NCBI GenBank assembly: GCA_937974245.1
Contig: CALJKV010000002.1
Coordinates: forward strand, 1 to 41,539
Source: an uncultured Chloroflexota bacterium
GTDB lineage: Bacteria; Chloroflexota; Anaerolineae; Aggregatilineales; Phototrophicaceae
DNA: 41,539 nucleotides
Direction of reading: 5' to 3'
The notes under the pieces were generated by a model. That model saw only the letters and a list, made by a program, of their open reading frames with translations, was not told where the DNA came from and did not search any database. The position numbers and the translations under genes are program-made. The first letter of the stretch is position 1, and each line of letters starts with the position of its first letter. Positions 7,796 to 15,916 of this stretch are shown here, piece after piece.

Positions 7796-9343
7796 ATGAA
7801 AAACATGGTATCGAACGCACCTCAGCCGCACACAGCAGACCTGCAAGAATACTTGCCACAGCATACCCTGGATGATGTTATTGCTTCATTTGAAGCTGCT
7901 TTCGGTCTGGCAAACAGCGTGGTCATCGTGGATTCCGCTGAACAACTGTACTACCGCCCGGATAGCAGCCTCGCTGCTGAACATCAATATAAGCCGATTA
8001 TTGTGGATCATCGTTCGGTTGGTAAAGTCGGGCTTCCGGCAGCAACGGCTAATGTACAGCCGCTGCTCAATCATTTGGCCGTTGTACTCAGCCATCTGGC
8101 ACTTGAGACCTGGCGGCAGCGCCAACTCAGCAGCGAGGCGCTTGAACGTTACGAGGAACTCAATCTGGTCTATGAGTTGGGCGCGATTCTTAGCCGGGCA
8201 CTGCCCCTGGAAAAAATCATGGATGCGGTGCTGGTTGCCATCAACGATATTATTCAGGCCGAAGCCGGTGCGGTTTATGTCTGGGATGAGGAGACATCCA
8301 CCCTGCAACCCGCCAGTTTCCTGCCGGAAAACACTGCGCCGGAATTCTGGATGGGGCGGGTCCGTGAACTCGCCTTAAGCACACTGTACGCTTATGATGA
8401 CGCGCAGATTTTTGACGCCGACCAGGTGTTGTGCGCTCCGCTGCGGCATGATGAAGAGCGGTTGGGGGCGCTGGTGCTGCTCTACGAACACCCGGGTCAG
8501 ACTTTCAACGCCGATGATGTGCGCCTGTTGAACACCCTCACCCACCATACGGCGCTGTTCATCCACGCGGCGCGACTGCTGGCACAACTCAGCAACCGCA
8601 CGAATGATCTCGAACGTACCCTCAAGGAACTGCAATCCACACGGGATAAACTCAGCCGGGCGGAGCGCCTGAGCCTGATCGGCCAGACAATGAGCAGCCT
8701 GGTACACGACATGAAAAACCCGCTGGCGATTATCCTGGGGTATGCCGGGATTTTGCAGGAAGAAAACGTCACTTATGAGGAACGTAAGTCATTTGCCGGG
8801 CAGATCATCACCTATGTGGAAATGTTCTCGTCCATGTCTCAGGAAATTCTGGATTACACCCTGGGCGATGAAAATGTGAAAAAGGCTTCCGTGCCGCTTG
8901 AGTTGTTCCTCAAACAGGTCACTGACCTGCTGCTGCCACCGGGATTGGTGCGCCCCGTCAAAATTTCGATCGAGAATGCAACACCCGCTGGTACGCTGAT
9001 TACGGTTGATTCACAGCGGTTCTCACGGGTATTCCAGAACCTGGTCAACAACGCGGTAGATGCTATTGAGGGCAAGGGTGGTACACAAATCGTTGTCCGG
9101 GCGGAACAGACTGGGGATGAGATTCGGTTCTCGATTACCGATGATGGCCCCGGTGTGCCGCCGGATATTGTCGAGACAATGTTTGAGCCGTTTGTGACCT
9201 TTGGCAAGCAGCACGGCACGGGTCTGGGCTTAGCGATTGTAGACCACATCGTATCCCTACACGGTGGCCGCATCCGTTATGAAACTGCGTCCGGCGGCGG
9301 CGCACGCTTTATCTTCAGTGTGCCGAAGCCCAATGGCGCGTAA
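7796..9343 (+). CDS. GAF-domain sensor histidine kinase
   Basis: 515-residue soluble kinase with no membrane segment. An N-terminal segment (about residues 20-100) precedes a GAF domain (about 130-262), a coiled-coil-like linker (LSNRTNDLERTLKELQ), and a dimerisation/phosphoacceptor domain with H304 in SLVHDMKNPL. The ATPase domain follows, with N box NLVNNAVDAIEG, G1 DDGPGVPP and G2 GTGLGLAIV. It is a complete transmitter and probably senses an internal ligand or redox state via GAF. The start has no good Shine-Dalgarno; ATG at 7805 is an alternative. Its likely partner is the receiver at 7247. Confidence 0.92.
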   Translation: MKNMVSNAPQPHTADLQEYLPQHTLDDVIASFEAAFGLANSVVIVDSAEQLYYRPDSSLAAEHQYKPIIVDHRSVGKVGLPAATANVQPLLNHLAVVLSHLALETWRQRQLSSEALERYEELNLVYELGAILSRALPLEKIMDAVLVAINDIIQAEAGAVYVWDEETSTLQPASFLPENTAPEFWMGRVRELALSTLYAYDDAQIFDADQVLCAPLRHDEERLGALVLLYEHPGQTFNADDVRLLNTLTHHTALFIHAARLLAQLSNRTNDLERTLKELQSTRDKLSRAERLSLIGQTMSSLVHDMKNPLAIILGYAGILQEENVTYEERKSFAGQIITYVEMFSSMSQEILDYTLGDENVKKASVPLELFLKQVTDLLLPPGLVRPVKISIENATPAGTLITVDSQRFSRVFQNLVNNAVDAIEGKGGTQIVVRAEQTGDEIRFSITDDGPGVPPDIVETMFEPFVTFGKQHGTGLGLAIVDHIVSLHGGRIRYETASGGGARFIFSVPKPNGA

Positions 9344-9414
9344 ATAAACCCTACCAGGCAGACAACGGTAATCTGCCGGGCGTAAGTAAAGGCGACCTGG
9401 CAAGATCACCGGGC

Positions 9415-9436
9415 GGGAGCGCATGTTGGCGCTCCC
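9415..9436. terminator. Hairpin between convergent kinase and SDR genes
   Basis: GGGAGCGC (9415-9422) pairs perfectly with GCGCTCCC (9429-9436) around a 6-nt loop. It sits in the 128-nt gap between two convergent genes, so it may end both transcripts, but there is no T-run. Confidence 0.45.
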
Positions 9437-9471
9437 CTGCATATCCACCCAATGCTCATCTTATCTGTAGT

Positions 9472-10179
9472 CTACGTGCGCCCATAGACTTCCAGGCTCA
9501 CCCCGGAAATCGCGCCGGCTTGTGGCGATGCCAGAAACAGGATCGCCTGGGCGATGTCTTCTGGCTGTACCCACTTGCTGAAGTCGGCTTTGGGCATATC
9601 TGAGCGGTTTTGTGGCGTATCAATCGTGCCAGGAACGACTGCGTTGACCTGAATGCCCTGGTCGCGCAGTTCGAGCGCCATACTTTCGATGATGCGCTGC
9701 GCGGCGGCTTTGCTGGCGGAATATGCAGCAGATTTAGCCGTACTTTTATAGGCGTTCCGCGCCAGAATCCCCACGATTTTCCCGCGAATGCCGTTTTCAA
9801 CCATGTGCTGCGCTACCCGTCCAGCGGTAATATACAGCGAACGGGCGTTGAGGGTCATCATTTTGTCCCAGACATCCAACCCGCTTTCATGAACGGGCTG
9901 CCCCATCGCAAAACCGCCCACCGTATGCGCCAGAATGTCCACGCGCCCGGCCTCGGCTGCGATTTTCTCGACTGCGGCATTCACACTCGCCACATCTGTG
10001 ACATCTGCCGCGACCGGCAGGCCGTTTAGCTCGCTGGCAAGCGCCTCCACATCCACAGCATTTCGCCCAACCATCACCACTTGCGCGCCCTCAGCGGCGA
10101 ACAGACGGGATACTGCCTGCCCGACGTTGCCATTCGCCCCGGTTACAACTGCCACTTTGCCTGCCAGGATACCTGTCAT
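9472..10179 (-). CDS. Short-chain dehydrogenase/reductase family protein
   Basis: 235-residue SDR with the nucleotide-binding TGANGNVG motif (residues 13-20), a DV element near 59-60, the NAR motif near 111 in place of the usual NxxG-type context, and the catalytic YSASK (Y153, K157). The position that normally holds the catalytic Ser, 13 residues before the Tyr, is Ala (GILA), so activity may be altered. The ATG at 10179 is preceded by GAGAGG at about 8 nt; the in-frame TTG just before it is not needed. Substrate unknown. The gene is followed upstream on the same strand by the GAF-PAS kinase with a 58-nt gap, so they may share a transcript. Confidence 0.88.
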   Translation of the reverse strand: MTGILAGKVAVVTGANGNVGQAVSRLFAAEGAQVVMVGRNAVDVEALASELNGLPVAADVTDVASVNAAVEKIAAEAGRVDILAHTVGGFAMGQPVHESGLDVWDKMMTLNARSLYITAGRVAQHMVENGIRGKIVGILARNAYKSTAKSAAYSASKAAAQRIIESMALELRDQGIQVNAVVPGTIDTPQNRSDMPKADFSKWVQPEDIAQAILFLASPQAGAISGVSLEVYGRT

Positions 10180-10237
10180 CAAATATGCCTCTCATAAACC
10201 GTATTGGGTGATGATCGTTGGGTCTGCTTACACCAGG

Positions 10238-11818
10238 TTACGCTGGCGCAAGCACGGGTTCGCAACTTGCATTCGCAGGCAAGGTGAAGATAAATGCTGC
10301 CCCCTGCCCTGGCATGTTTTCCACCCAGATATTTCCCCCGTGTGCTTCAACTGCGAGACGGCAGAACGCCAGCCCCAGCCCAATGCCTTTGGGGACATCG
10401 CGGTATTTCACGCGGCTGAATTTATCGAATATCTGGCGCTGCATGTGTTCGGGGATGCCCGGCCCTGAATCGGTGACGCTGATCCGTACACCATCATCGG
10501 TCAGGTGTGCGCCCAACCGGATAAAACCGCCCGATGGAGAATACTTGAGCGCGTTTTCCATCAGGTTCGTCACCACACGCAAAATCATATCCGAGTCCAC
10601 TTCCACAAAAGGCAGGTCGTCGTTGAGTTCAAATGCTAATCGCTGGTTGGCTTCGGTGGCGAGCGGTTGGATAAGCTGGGCGGCGGAAGCCAGCAGGTTG
10701 TGCAAAGATGTCGGCTTGGAATCCAGGATGGCCTTGCCCGCTTCCAACCGTTGGATGTCAAGCAGGCTTTCGATCATGCGGGAAAGCTGGCGCGTGCTGC
10801 GGACTCCAACCTGGAGTAAGTCCAGTACAGCAGTCTGGCTGTTGTTCGCCAGCAAACGCCCCAGTGTTGTCAGGCTGCCATATACCGCGTGCAGCGGGCC
10901 GCGCAAGTCGTGATAGACCATCGCGGTCAGGTCTTGCCGGAGCTGTTCCAGTTCCAGTTGGGTGGTGATATCCTGCTCGACCCAGGCGATCACGTCATGG
11001 TCATCCAGAAAGACGCGCTGCGCCCGCACCAGCACCGGAATATCCGCGCCATCACGCCGCCAGGCCGATGTGCGGAATTCAACTTCCTGGCCGGATACGA
11101 GCGATTCGAAACGGTTCGTGCCAATCGGCCCGGTGCCCATGCGGTGAATCGCCGTGATCGGCAGACGCAGGAGTTGTTCGCGGCGGTATGCCAGGAACTC
11201 CGTCGCTTTGCGATTGACATCCACAATATAGCCATCCAGGTCGGTGACAATGATCGGGACGACTGCGCCTTCAAACAACCATTGGAAGCGTGTCTCATCC
11301 CTGGGGGACATATTGAACACCAGGGCGTTGCCCACCAGTGCCGAAATGTAGTTCGCGGTGGCTTCCAATAAGTGCAGCGTGTCCTTATCAAAGGCATCCA
11401 CCTGGGGATGGGTGAGGATCATCACGCCGTACATCTGGCCGCCTTTTTCCAGCGGCACGCCAACCGCCGACCCTGAACGTGGCAGATCGGACAGATTGCC
11501 GGTTTCCCAGCGTGGGTCGGTGGCGATATCACGCACGACAATGATGCGCTGGCCGTACTGCACGTAACCGACGAGGCCACGCCGCACAAATTCCTGCCAC
11601 GCCCGCGAGTCTGGCTTTTGTGTGTCCGCACCCAACGAGAATGCTTCGCCAGGACGATCATCCTGGTAAAACGTCACGACGCAGCCGTATTCTATTTCCA
11701 GAGTATGCGCCGTCAAGCGCAGCGCAGTTTGCAGAATAGCCGGTACGGAAGAGTCGGCCTGTTGCAGGGCACTTGCCAGCCGGTATAAGAAATCAATGCG
11801 CTGCTGTTCACTCAACAT
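10238..11818 (-). CDS. GAF-PAS sensor histidine kinase
   Basis: 526-residue cytoplasmic kinase with no membrane helices. GAF domain about residues 15-165, PAS domain about 175-285 (FEGAVVPIIVTDLDGYIVDVN), then the phosphoacceptor helix with H303 in VYHDLRGPL, and a HATPase domain with NLMENALKYSP, DSGPGIP and GIGLGLAFC. All transmitter boxes are present. The C-terminus ends shortly after the last strand with no receiver. No response regulator lies next to it, so it may share the one at 7247. It is divergent from the creatininase-family gene across a 222-nt spacer. Confidence 0.92.
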   Translation of the reverse strand: MLSEQQRIDFLYRLASALQQADSSVPAILQTALRLTAHTLEIEYGCVVTFYQDDRPGEAFSLGADTQKPDSRAWQEFVRRGLVGYVQYGQRIIVVRDIATDPRWETGNLSDLPRSGSAVGVPLEKGGQMYGVMILTHPQVDAFDKDTLHLLEATANYISALVGNALVFNMSPRDETRFQWLFEGAVVPIIVTDLDGYIVDVNRKATEFLAYRREQLLRLPITAIHRMGTGPIGTNRFESLVSGQEVEFRTSAWRRDGADIPVLVRAQRVFLDDHDVIAWVEQDITTQLELEQLRQDLTAMVYHDLRGPLHAVYGSLTTLGRLLANNSQTAVLDLLQVGVRSTRQLSRMIESLLDIQRLEAGKAILDSKPTSLHNLLASAAQLIQPLATEANQRLAFELNDDLPFVEVDSDMILRVVTNLMENALKYSPSGGFIRLGAHLTDDGVRISVTDSGPGIPEHMQRQIFDKFSRVKYRDVPKGIGLGLAFCRLAVEAHGGNIWVENMPGQGAAFIFTLPANASCEPVLAPA

Positions 11819-11887
11819 AGATTACTCATCAGGGTGCAAATTAATACTCTTTCTAATCATATTCAGTGTACAGGACAATTTGTTGAC

Positions 11888-11930
11888 AAAACCCAAATTG
11901 GCATGAATTTCCTACTGATTTTTGGGTTTT
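11888..11930. promoter_or_regulatory. Perfect 10-bp inverted repeat in a divergent spacer
   Basis: AAAACCCAAA (11888-11897) and TTTGGGTTTT (11921-11930) are exact reverse complements separated by 23 nt, and a TTGACA lies at 11883-11888. Position between divergent genes and the AT-rich arms suggest an operator or a looping site. No consensus factor is recognised. Confidence 0.4.
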
Positions 11931-11971
11931 TGCGGCGGGTAATTGGTACTATCGCACACCTGAATTCGGGT

Positions 11972-12000
11972 CCAACATCTGTCTAACGCTGCGGTATAAT
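11972..12000 (+). promoter_or_regulatory. Probable promoter of the creatininase-family gene
   Basis: A perfect -10 TATAAT (11995-12000) stands 17 bp after a weak -35 (CCAACA, 11972-11977). The start codon is 40 nt downstream. Confidence 0.5.
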
Positions 12001-12040
12001 GGGGGTAAGTTTCAGTTCATACGTTACGTAAGGATGGGCT

Positions 12041-12730
12041 ATGCGACTGGAAGACCTGAACTGGATGGATGTTGAGCGGTATCTGGAACAAGATGATCGC
12101 ATTATTCTGATTACCGGCTCTACCGAGCAGCACGCTTACCTGAGCCTGCTGACTGACATTCTGATTCCCTCAAAAATCGCGCTGGTGGCGGCGGAACGGG
12201 AAAAAGTCCTGGTCGCGCCCCCGTTTAATTTTGGCAACAGCCGGTTTTTTGCCGATTATCCCGGCACGATCAGCCTGACGCGCCCGACATTTGACCTGGT
12301 GCTGATTGAAGTATTCGAGTCGCTGCTGCACCAGGGTTTCCGCCGGTTCTTTTTCCTGAATGGGCACGGTGGCAACCAGCTTCCGGCCCAGTTAGCGATT
12401 TTCCTGGATGATGATGAGGTTCAAGTTCAGTGGTATGATTGGTGGCGCAGCGAGGCTGTGCGGGTTTTTGAGGCGCATCGTGGTCTTAAACTCAATCATG
12501 CCAATTGGGGCGAAAACTTCATCTTCAACCGGGTGACGGAAAGCCCGGCGGGTGTGAAACCCAATGTGAATTTTTACGACACAGATCGTACCCAACCAGT
12601 ATCCCGTGATCAACTGGGGGATGGCAGTTTTGGCGGTGCGTACCAGGTCAGCGACGACCTGATGAATGAATTGTTTAGCCTGGTGGTGGATGAAGTTGTC
12701 CGGCTGTTGCGCTGGCCGAGCGCAGGGTAG
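12041..12730 (+). CDS. Creatininase-family amidohydrolase
   Basis: 229-residue metal-dependent hydrolase of the creatininase/MftE/FAPy-deformylase family. The diagnostic metal-binding block GSTEQHAYLSLLTD (about residues 26-39) supplies the E/H/D ligands, and NGHGGN (about 108-113) is the second signature. Family members hydrolyse cyclic amides or formamides (creatinine, formylated pyrimidines) or trim peptides; the substrate here is not evident. The ligand block usually reads GSxEQHGPHLPxxTD; here AYLS replaces GPHLP, so one usual His is missing. Ribosome site AAGGA about 7 nt before the ATG. It is 66 nt ahead of the membrane-HTH gene on the same strand. Confidence 0.88.
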   Translation: MRLEDLNWMDVERYLEQDDRIILITGSTEQHAYLSLLTDILIPSKIALVAAEREKVLVAPPFNFGNSRFFADYPGTISLTRPTFDLVLIEVFESLLHQGFRRFFFLNGHGGNQLPAQLAIFLDDDEVQVQWYDWWRSEAVRVFEAHRGLKLNHANWGENFIFNRVTESPAGVKPNVNFYDTDRTQPVSRDQLGDGSFGGAYQVSDDLMNELFSLVVDEVVRLLRWPSAG

Positions 12731-12796
12731 TGAGATTCAGCCCCGTGTCCTCAGCAGAATAACCTGATTTTATGGATAGACATTTAGGGGAACGGC

Positions 12797-13330
12797 ATGA
12801 TTATCTGTGAAAGTGTTTTTTTCTTTGCCGGACTGTATTACATACTCACCGGGCGTTTTCGGCTCGGCAAACGTGTGATTATCGGCAACCGCGCTCGATT
12901 TATCGGCGGCGTGCTGGTACTCCCACTGGCCTTTGGGTTGATTGTGGGGTTTATCATTGGTTTGAATACCGGGTTATCCGGTGACCTGAGCAATCTGGAT
13001 TGGGACGCGTTGAGTTCGGTGGCGACGATAGAACTGCTGCTCGTTATCGGGGCGTTTATCGCTGCGCTGGCGTTGGTGCTAACCGCGCCGGAAACCGAGT
13101 TTGTCGCTGCCGGCATGGACGTGCGCCCGCTGACGCCAACTCCCCCACCAGTAGTCTTTGGTAGCGTCTTAACCGTGTCCGAAGCGGCCCGCTATCTGAA
13201 GGTTTCCGAGACGGAGATTCTGCAACTGATTGATGAGGGGCGCATCGCGGCGGCGCGAATTGGCGGTGATTACCGTATTGCGCGGGTTGTGCTGGATGAA
13301 CTGCTGCAACCGGGGGAGGACATGCTGTAG
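12797..13330 (+). CDS. Membrane protein with C-terminal excisionase-type HTH
   Basis: 177-residue protein with three hydrophobic segments (about residues 3-18, 36-57 and 78-98), a short Pro-rich linker (PLTPTPPPVVF) and a C-terminal helix-turn-helix of the MerR/excisionase class: VLTVSEAARYLKVSETEILQLIDEG, here about residues 123-147, then the RIGGDYRI wing. Excisionase-type HTHs (HTH_17) are normally in soluble proteins, so fusion to a membrane domain is unusual and suggests a membrane-tethered DNA-binding or anchoring protein. GGGG lies about 7 nt before the ATG. A strong terminator follows. The membrane part matches nothing I recognise. Confidence 0.8.
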   Translation: MIICESVFFFAGLYYILTGRFRLGKRVIIGNRARFIGGVLVLPLAFGLIVGFIIGLNTGLSGDLSNLDWDALSSVATIELLLVIGAFIAALALVLTAPETEFVAAGMDVRPLTPTPPPVVFGSVLTVSEAARYLKVSETEILQLIDEGRIAAARIGGDYRIARVVLDELLQPGEDML

Positions 13331-13364
13331 TCTGTGATTGTCAGGTGTAATCCGATCATTTTGC

Positions 13365-13400
13365 CGTGCCGGGCGTACTCAGACACCCGGCACGTTTTTT
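13365..13400 (+). terminator. Intrinsic terminator after membrane-HTH gene
   Basis: CGTGCCGGG (13365-13373) and CCCGGCACG (13386-13394) form a perfect 9-bp stem with a 12-nt loop and are followed by six Ts. It lies between convergent genes and ends 20 nt before the stop codon of the minus-strand gene. Confidence 0.9.
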
Positions 13401-13420
13401 GTTCCTGGCTGACGCCCCGC

Positions 13421-15148
13421 TTAACGAATCGTCGGATCGCTGATCCACACATCCGGCGAAAACAGCGTCGCCCCTTCGATAATCAGGTTGGCGGTGTAGC
13501 CATAGGTGAACTCGTAGACGTTCAGCCCATTGAACTGCGATAAGACGGGTTTGGCTGCGCCCAGGTTGTTATCGAATACCACTGTCACCGGCTCACAGTC
13601 GGTCTGGCTGGTCGTCTTGCAGATTTCCAGCGTGACCTGAGCCGACTTGAGGGCTTCGTTGTCCAGCAGGTAAGTCACCCGGATATTGTTCCAAGAAACC
13701 TGTTGTTTATCTGCGCTGACATCTGCCGGGTTGACCGGGGCGGGCGGTGTGCTGGCATTGAGCAGCAGTTCAATCGCGCCAGAGCCGGTAGGAGTGGGTG
13801 TTGGGCCAGGGCCATTGCACCAGATTGCATCGCAGAAGGTGAGTGGCCGCACGCCCTCAATTGTCGGCAGGCTGCGGAAATCATTTTCGTCCAGCGTCGT
13901 CCAACGCCGGTCAATGAACACCGCAAAATCCTGTCCGGAAACGAACATCATGGTGGATTCACCGTAATTCCGATACCACGCCTTAAACTCGATACCATAG
14001 GGCATCACGCCCATATACTGGGTCGCCGCCTGGTCCAGGTAGCTGAATGCCAGGCGCGACTCGGCTCGGAAGCGGCTGTCCTGCTCGGAAGCCGCTTCCG
14101 AGATGGGCGGGTTTTCCGCCAGTTGGTTCGCCGCCACATCAAGCTGCTGGCAGTAGGCCGCGCCCTCCGTCAGACCCTCACGAGAGAACTGGTAGTCGAA
14201 CACCGCCATCACCACCAGGTTCTGCAGCGTTGGGTCGCAAATCTGTATGGGGTCAATCCCCTGCCACCCACGCGGACGCGGGACGCGCCCCAGGGCGTTC
14301 GCCAGCAGTTCCAGGTCGTGGCGCAGGTTGCGATAGGCGAAGTAGGGTGCATTGGGGATGATGCCAATCCAGCCCGCCGGGCGTTGCCCTGCCCCAAGCT
14401 GGGTATCGGCCAATGTATCCAGGTCGAGGAAGATGTCGCTCGCCAGTGTGACCGAATTGCGATCCCGGTTGCCGCGCCAGCCCGCCGGACGGGTGTTCAG
14501 GCCGAGTTCCTCATCCGCCAGCCGTTCGAGGTCGCCACGCACCGCCAGAATCAGATCGGGCGTTTGTTCCTGGATTTCCGGCGTACTCAGGGCGATCCGC
14601 AGCACCTGATCTTCAGCTTCCGAAGTGACCAGTGAACAGAAGTTGAAGGCTGTCTCAGGACTCAGGAAGGTGACGTTATGCACCTCCACCAGCAAAGACA
14701 CGAGATTTTGCAGCGAGCGGGAACAGCGAAAACGCGGCGCTGCCCCCCGCCATTCCGGGCGGCGGTTGTCGAACCCCCAGTATTCATCAGCAGTGAGTTC
14801 CAGGTCATGGCGTACGTTGCGAGCCACAATCACGGCGCTGCTGGTGGATGGCGCCCCGATCCACCCTGTCGGGCGACCATCACCAAACACCGCATTTGCC
14901 AGCAGTTCGTTATCAAACCACAGGTCGGCCACATACTTTGCCAGATTACGGCTATCATCGTTGGAAGTCCACCCTTCCGGGCGCTCTCCGGCCAGGACTT
15001 CATCCACCAGGAGTTCCAGATCGGCGCGGACTTCGCGCACGAAGTTGCCAAAGTTGTCAATCTGCTGCGCGGGCGGCGCGGCCCAGACCATCCCGGCCAT
15101 GACGACCAGTACCACACCCACCAGCAAGAAAAGTCGCTTGCGTCTCAT
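13421..15148 (-). CDS. Exported repeat protein with duplicated DLELLADE/RPxGWxG modules
   Basis: 575-residue secreted protein. A signal peptide (basic start, hydrophobic core about residues 6-22, cleavage near WAAPPA) precedes six copies of a short repeat of the form DLExLADxxLGxxxRPxGWxG at about residues 41-61, 75-98, 113-135, 204-226, 238-262 and 276-297. Copies 1-3 and 4-6 are each followed by a C-x28-C block (CSRSLQNLV and CDPTLQNLV), so a ~162-residue module is duplicated. A Pro/Thr linker (PTPTPT, about 449) leads to a C-terminal beta-rich domain with Cys pairs. No family is recognised; an extracellular binding or surface role is inferred. AAGGGG lies 7 nt before the ATG at 15148. Confidence 0.8.
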   Translation of the reverse strand: MRRKRLFLLVGVVLVVMAGMVWAAPPAQQIDNFGNFVREVRADLELLVDEVLAGERPEGWTSNDDSRNLAKYVADLWFDNELLANAVFGDGRPTGWIGAPSTSSAVIVARNVRHDLELTADEYWGFDNRRPEWRGAAPRFRCSRSLQNLVSLLVEVHNVTFLSPETAFNFCSLVTSEAEDQVLRIALSTPEIQEQTPDLILAVRGDLERLADEELGLNTRPAGWRGNRDRNSVTLASDIFLDLDTLADTQLGAGQRPAGWIGIIPNAPYFAYRNLRHDLELLANALGRVPRPRGWQGIDPIQICDPTLQNLVVMAVFDYQFSREGLTEGAAYCQQLDVAANQLAENPPISEAASEQDSRFRAESRLAFSYLDQAATQYMGVMPYGIEFKAWYRNYGESTMMFVSGQDFAVFIDRRWTTLDENDFRSLPTIEGVRPLTFCDAIWCNGPGPTPTPTGSGAIELLLNASTPPAPVNPADVSADKQQVSWNNIRVTYLLDNEALKSAQVTLEICKTTSQTDCEPVTVVFDNNLGAAKPVLSQFNGLNVYEFTYGYTANLIIEGATLFSPDVWISDPTIR

Positions 15149-15187
15149 CGCCAAGCCCCTTTATCGTCTGCTTAATTCATACTCGTC

Positions 15188-15193
15188 ATTATA
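15188..15193 (-). promoter_or_regulatory. Perfect -10 box for the repeat-protein gene
   Basis: TATAAT on the minus strand (ATTATA on the plus strand), 40 nt upstream of the start codon. No clear -35; the best candidate is TTTTGG at 17-bp spacing. Confidence 0.45.
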
Positions 15194-15338
15194 CAGGCTT
15201 GCGGGGGAAACCAAAAGCGAATTGGCAAGACTTGTGTACTCCCTGACTGAACGGCGCGGAATCAGACGGAAGTGGACGCTATGCAGCGCACACGTTAAGA
15301 TTGAGATGAAGGATTGAGGATAGAAAAGGGGTGTCATC

Positions 15339-15848
15339 ATGCAGGTTTGGGATGCGATCCGGCAAAAGCGGGCAGTGCGGAAGTTTCAGGAAACGCCGCT
15401 GCCCGACGACGTGGTACACCGGATACTCGATGCCGGGCGACGTTCCCAGAGTTCCAAAAACAGTCAACCCTGGGATTTTATTGCCATCCGTGATCGGGAG
15501 ACCTTAGAGCAGCTTGCCACAACCGGCAATTTCATGAGCCATGTGGCCGGGGCGGCGCTGTGTGTCGCCATCATCACGCCTGGGCCAGGTGAACGCTACG
15601 GTTGGCATATGTTCGATATTGGGCAGTCGGCCTCGTATATGCAGTTGGCGGCGCATGAAATGGGCGTTGGTTCATGTCTGGGGACAGTCTACCAACCAGA
15701 CGCGGCGCGGGCGCTGTTGGGCTACCCGGCAGACAAGCAGCTCACGATTGTGATTTCCTTCGGCTATCCGGCGGATGAATCGCGGCAAGGATTAGGGAAA
15801 AAGGGGCGGCGGGATTTTGACGAGGTGGTACACTGGGAACGGTGGTGA
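15339..15848 (+). CDS. Nitroreductase-family FMN oxidoreductase
   Basis: 169-residue homodimeric flavoprotein of the nitroreductase superfamily. The N-terminal FMN-phosphate motif is KRAVRKFQ (about residues 9-16), followed by the SQSSKNSQPWDFIAI segment (about 36-50) and later the SASYMQLAAHEMGVGSC helix-loop (about 95-111). The protein ends in the expected basic/aromatic region (KKGRRDFDEVVHWERW). Such enzymes reduce nitro compounds, quinones or enones with NAD(P)H; the physiological substrate is unknown. It is divergent from the repeat-protein gene and lies 68 nt ahead of the secreted WD40 gene. Confidence 0.9.
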   Translation: MQVWDAIRQKRAVRKFQETPLPDDVVHRILDAGRRSQSSKNSQPWDFIAIRDRETLEQLATTGNFMSHVAGAALCVAIITPGPGERYGWHMFDIGQSASYMQLAAHEMGVGSCLGTVYQPDAARALLGYPADKQLTIVISFGYPADESRQGLGKKGRRDFDEVVHWERW

Positions 15849-15916
15849 TGCGCACCCTACACCGGTCAGATTCGCAACAGCTATTTCTATTGAACAGGCA
15901 TAGAAAAGAGGCACCA

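Noticed and set aside
13703..14635. A 310-codon plus-strand frame opposite the repeat protein
   Set aside because: The minus strand has a signal peptide and regular repeats, and this frame has neither motifs nor a good ribosome site.
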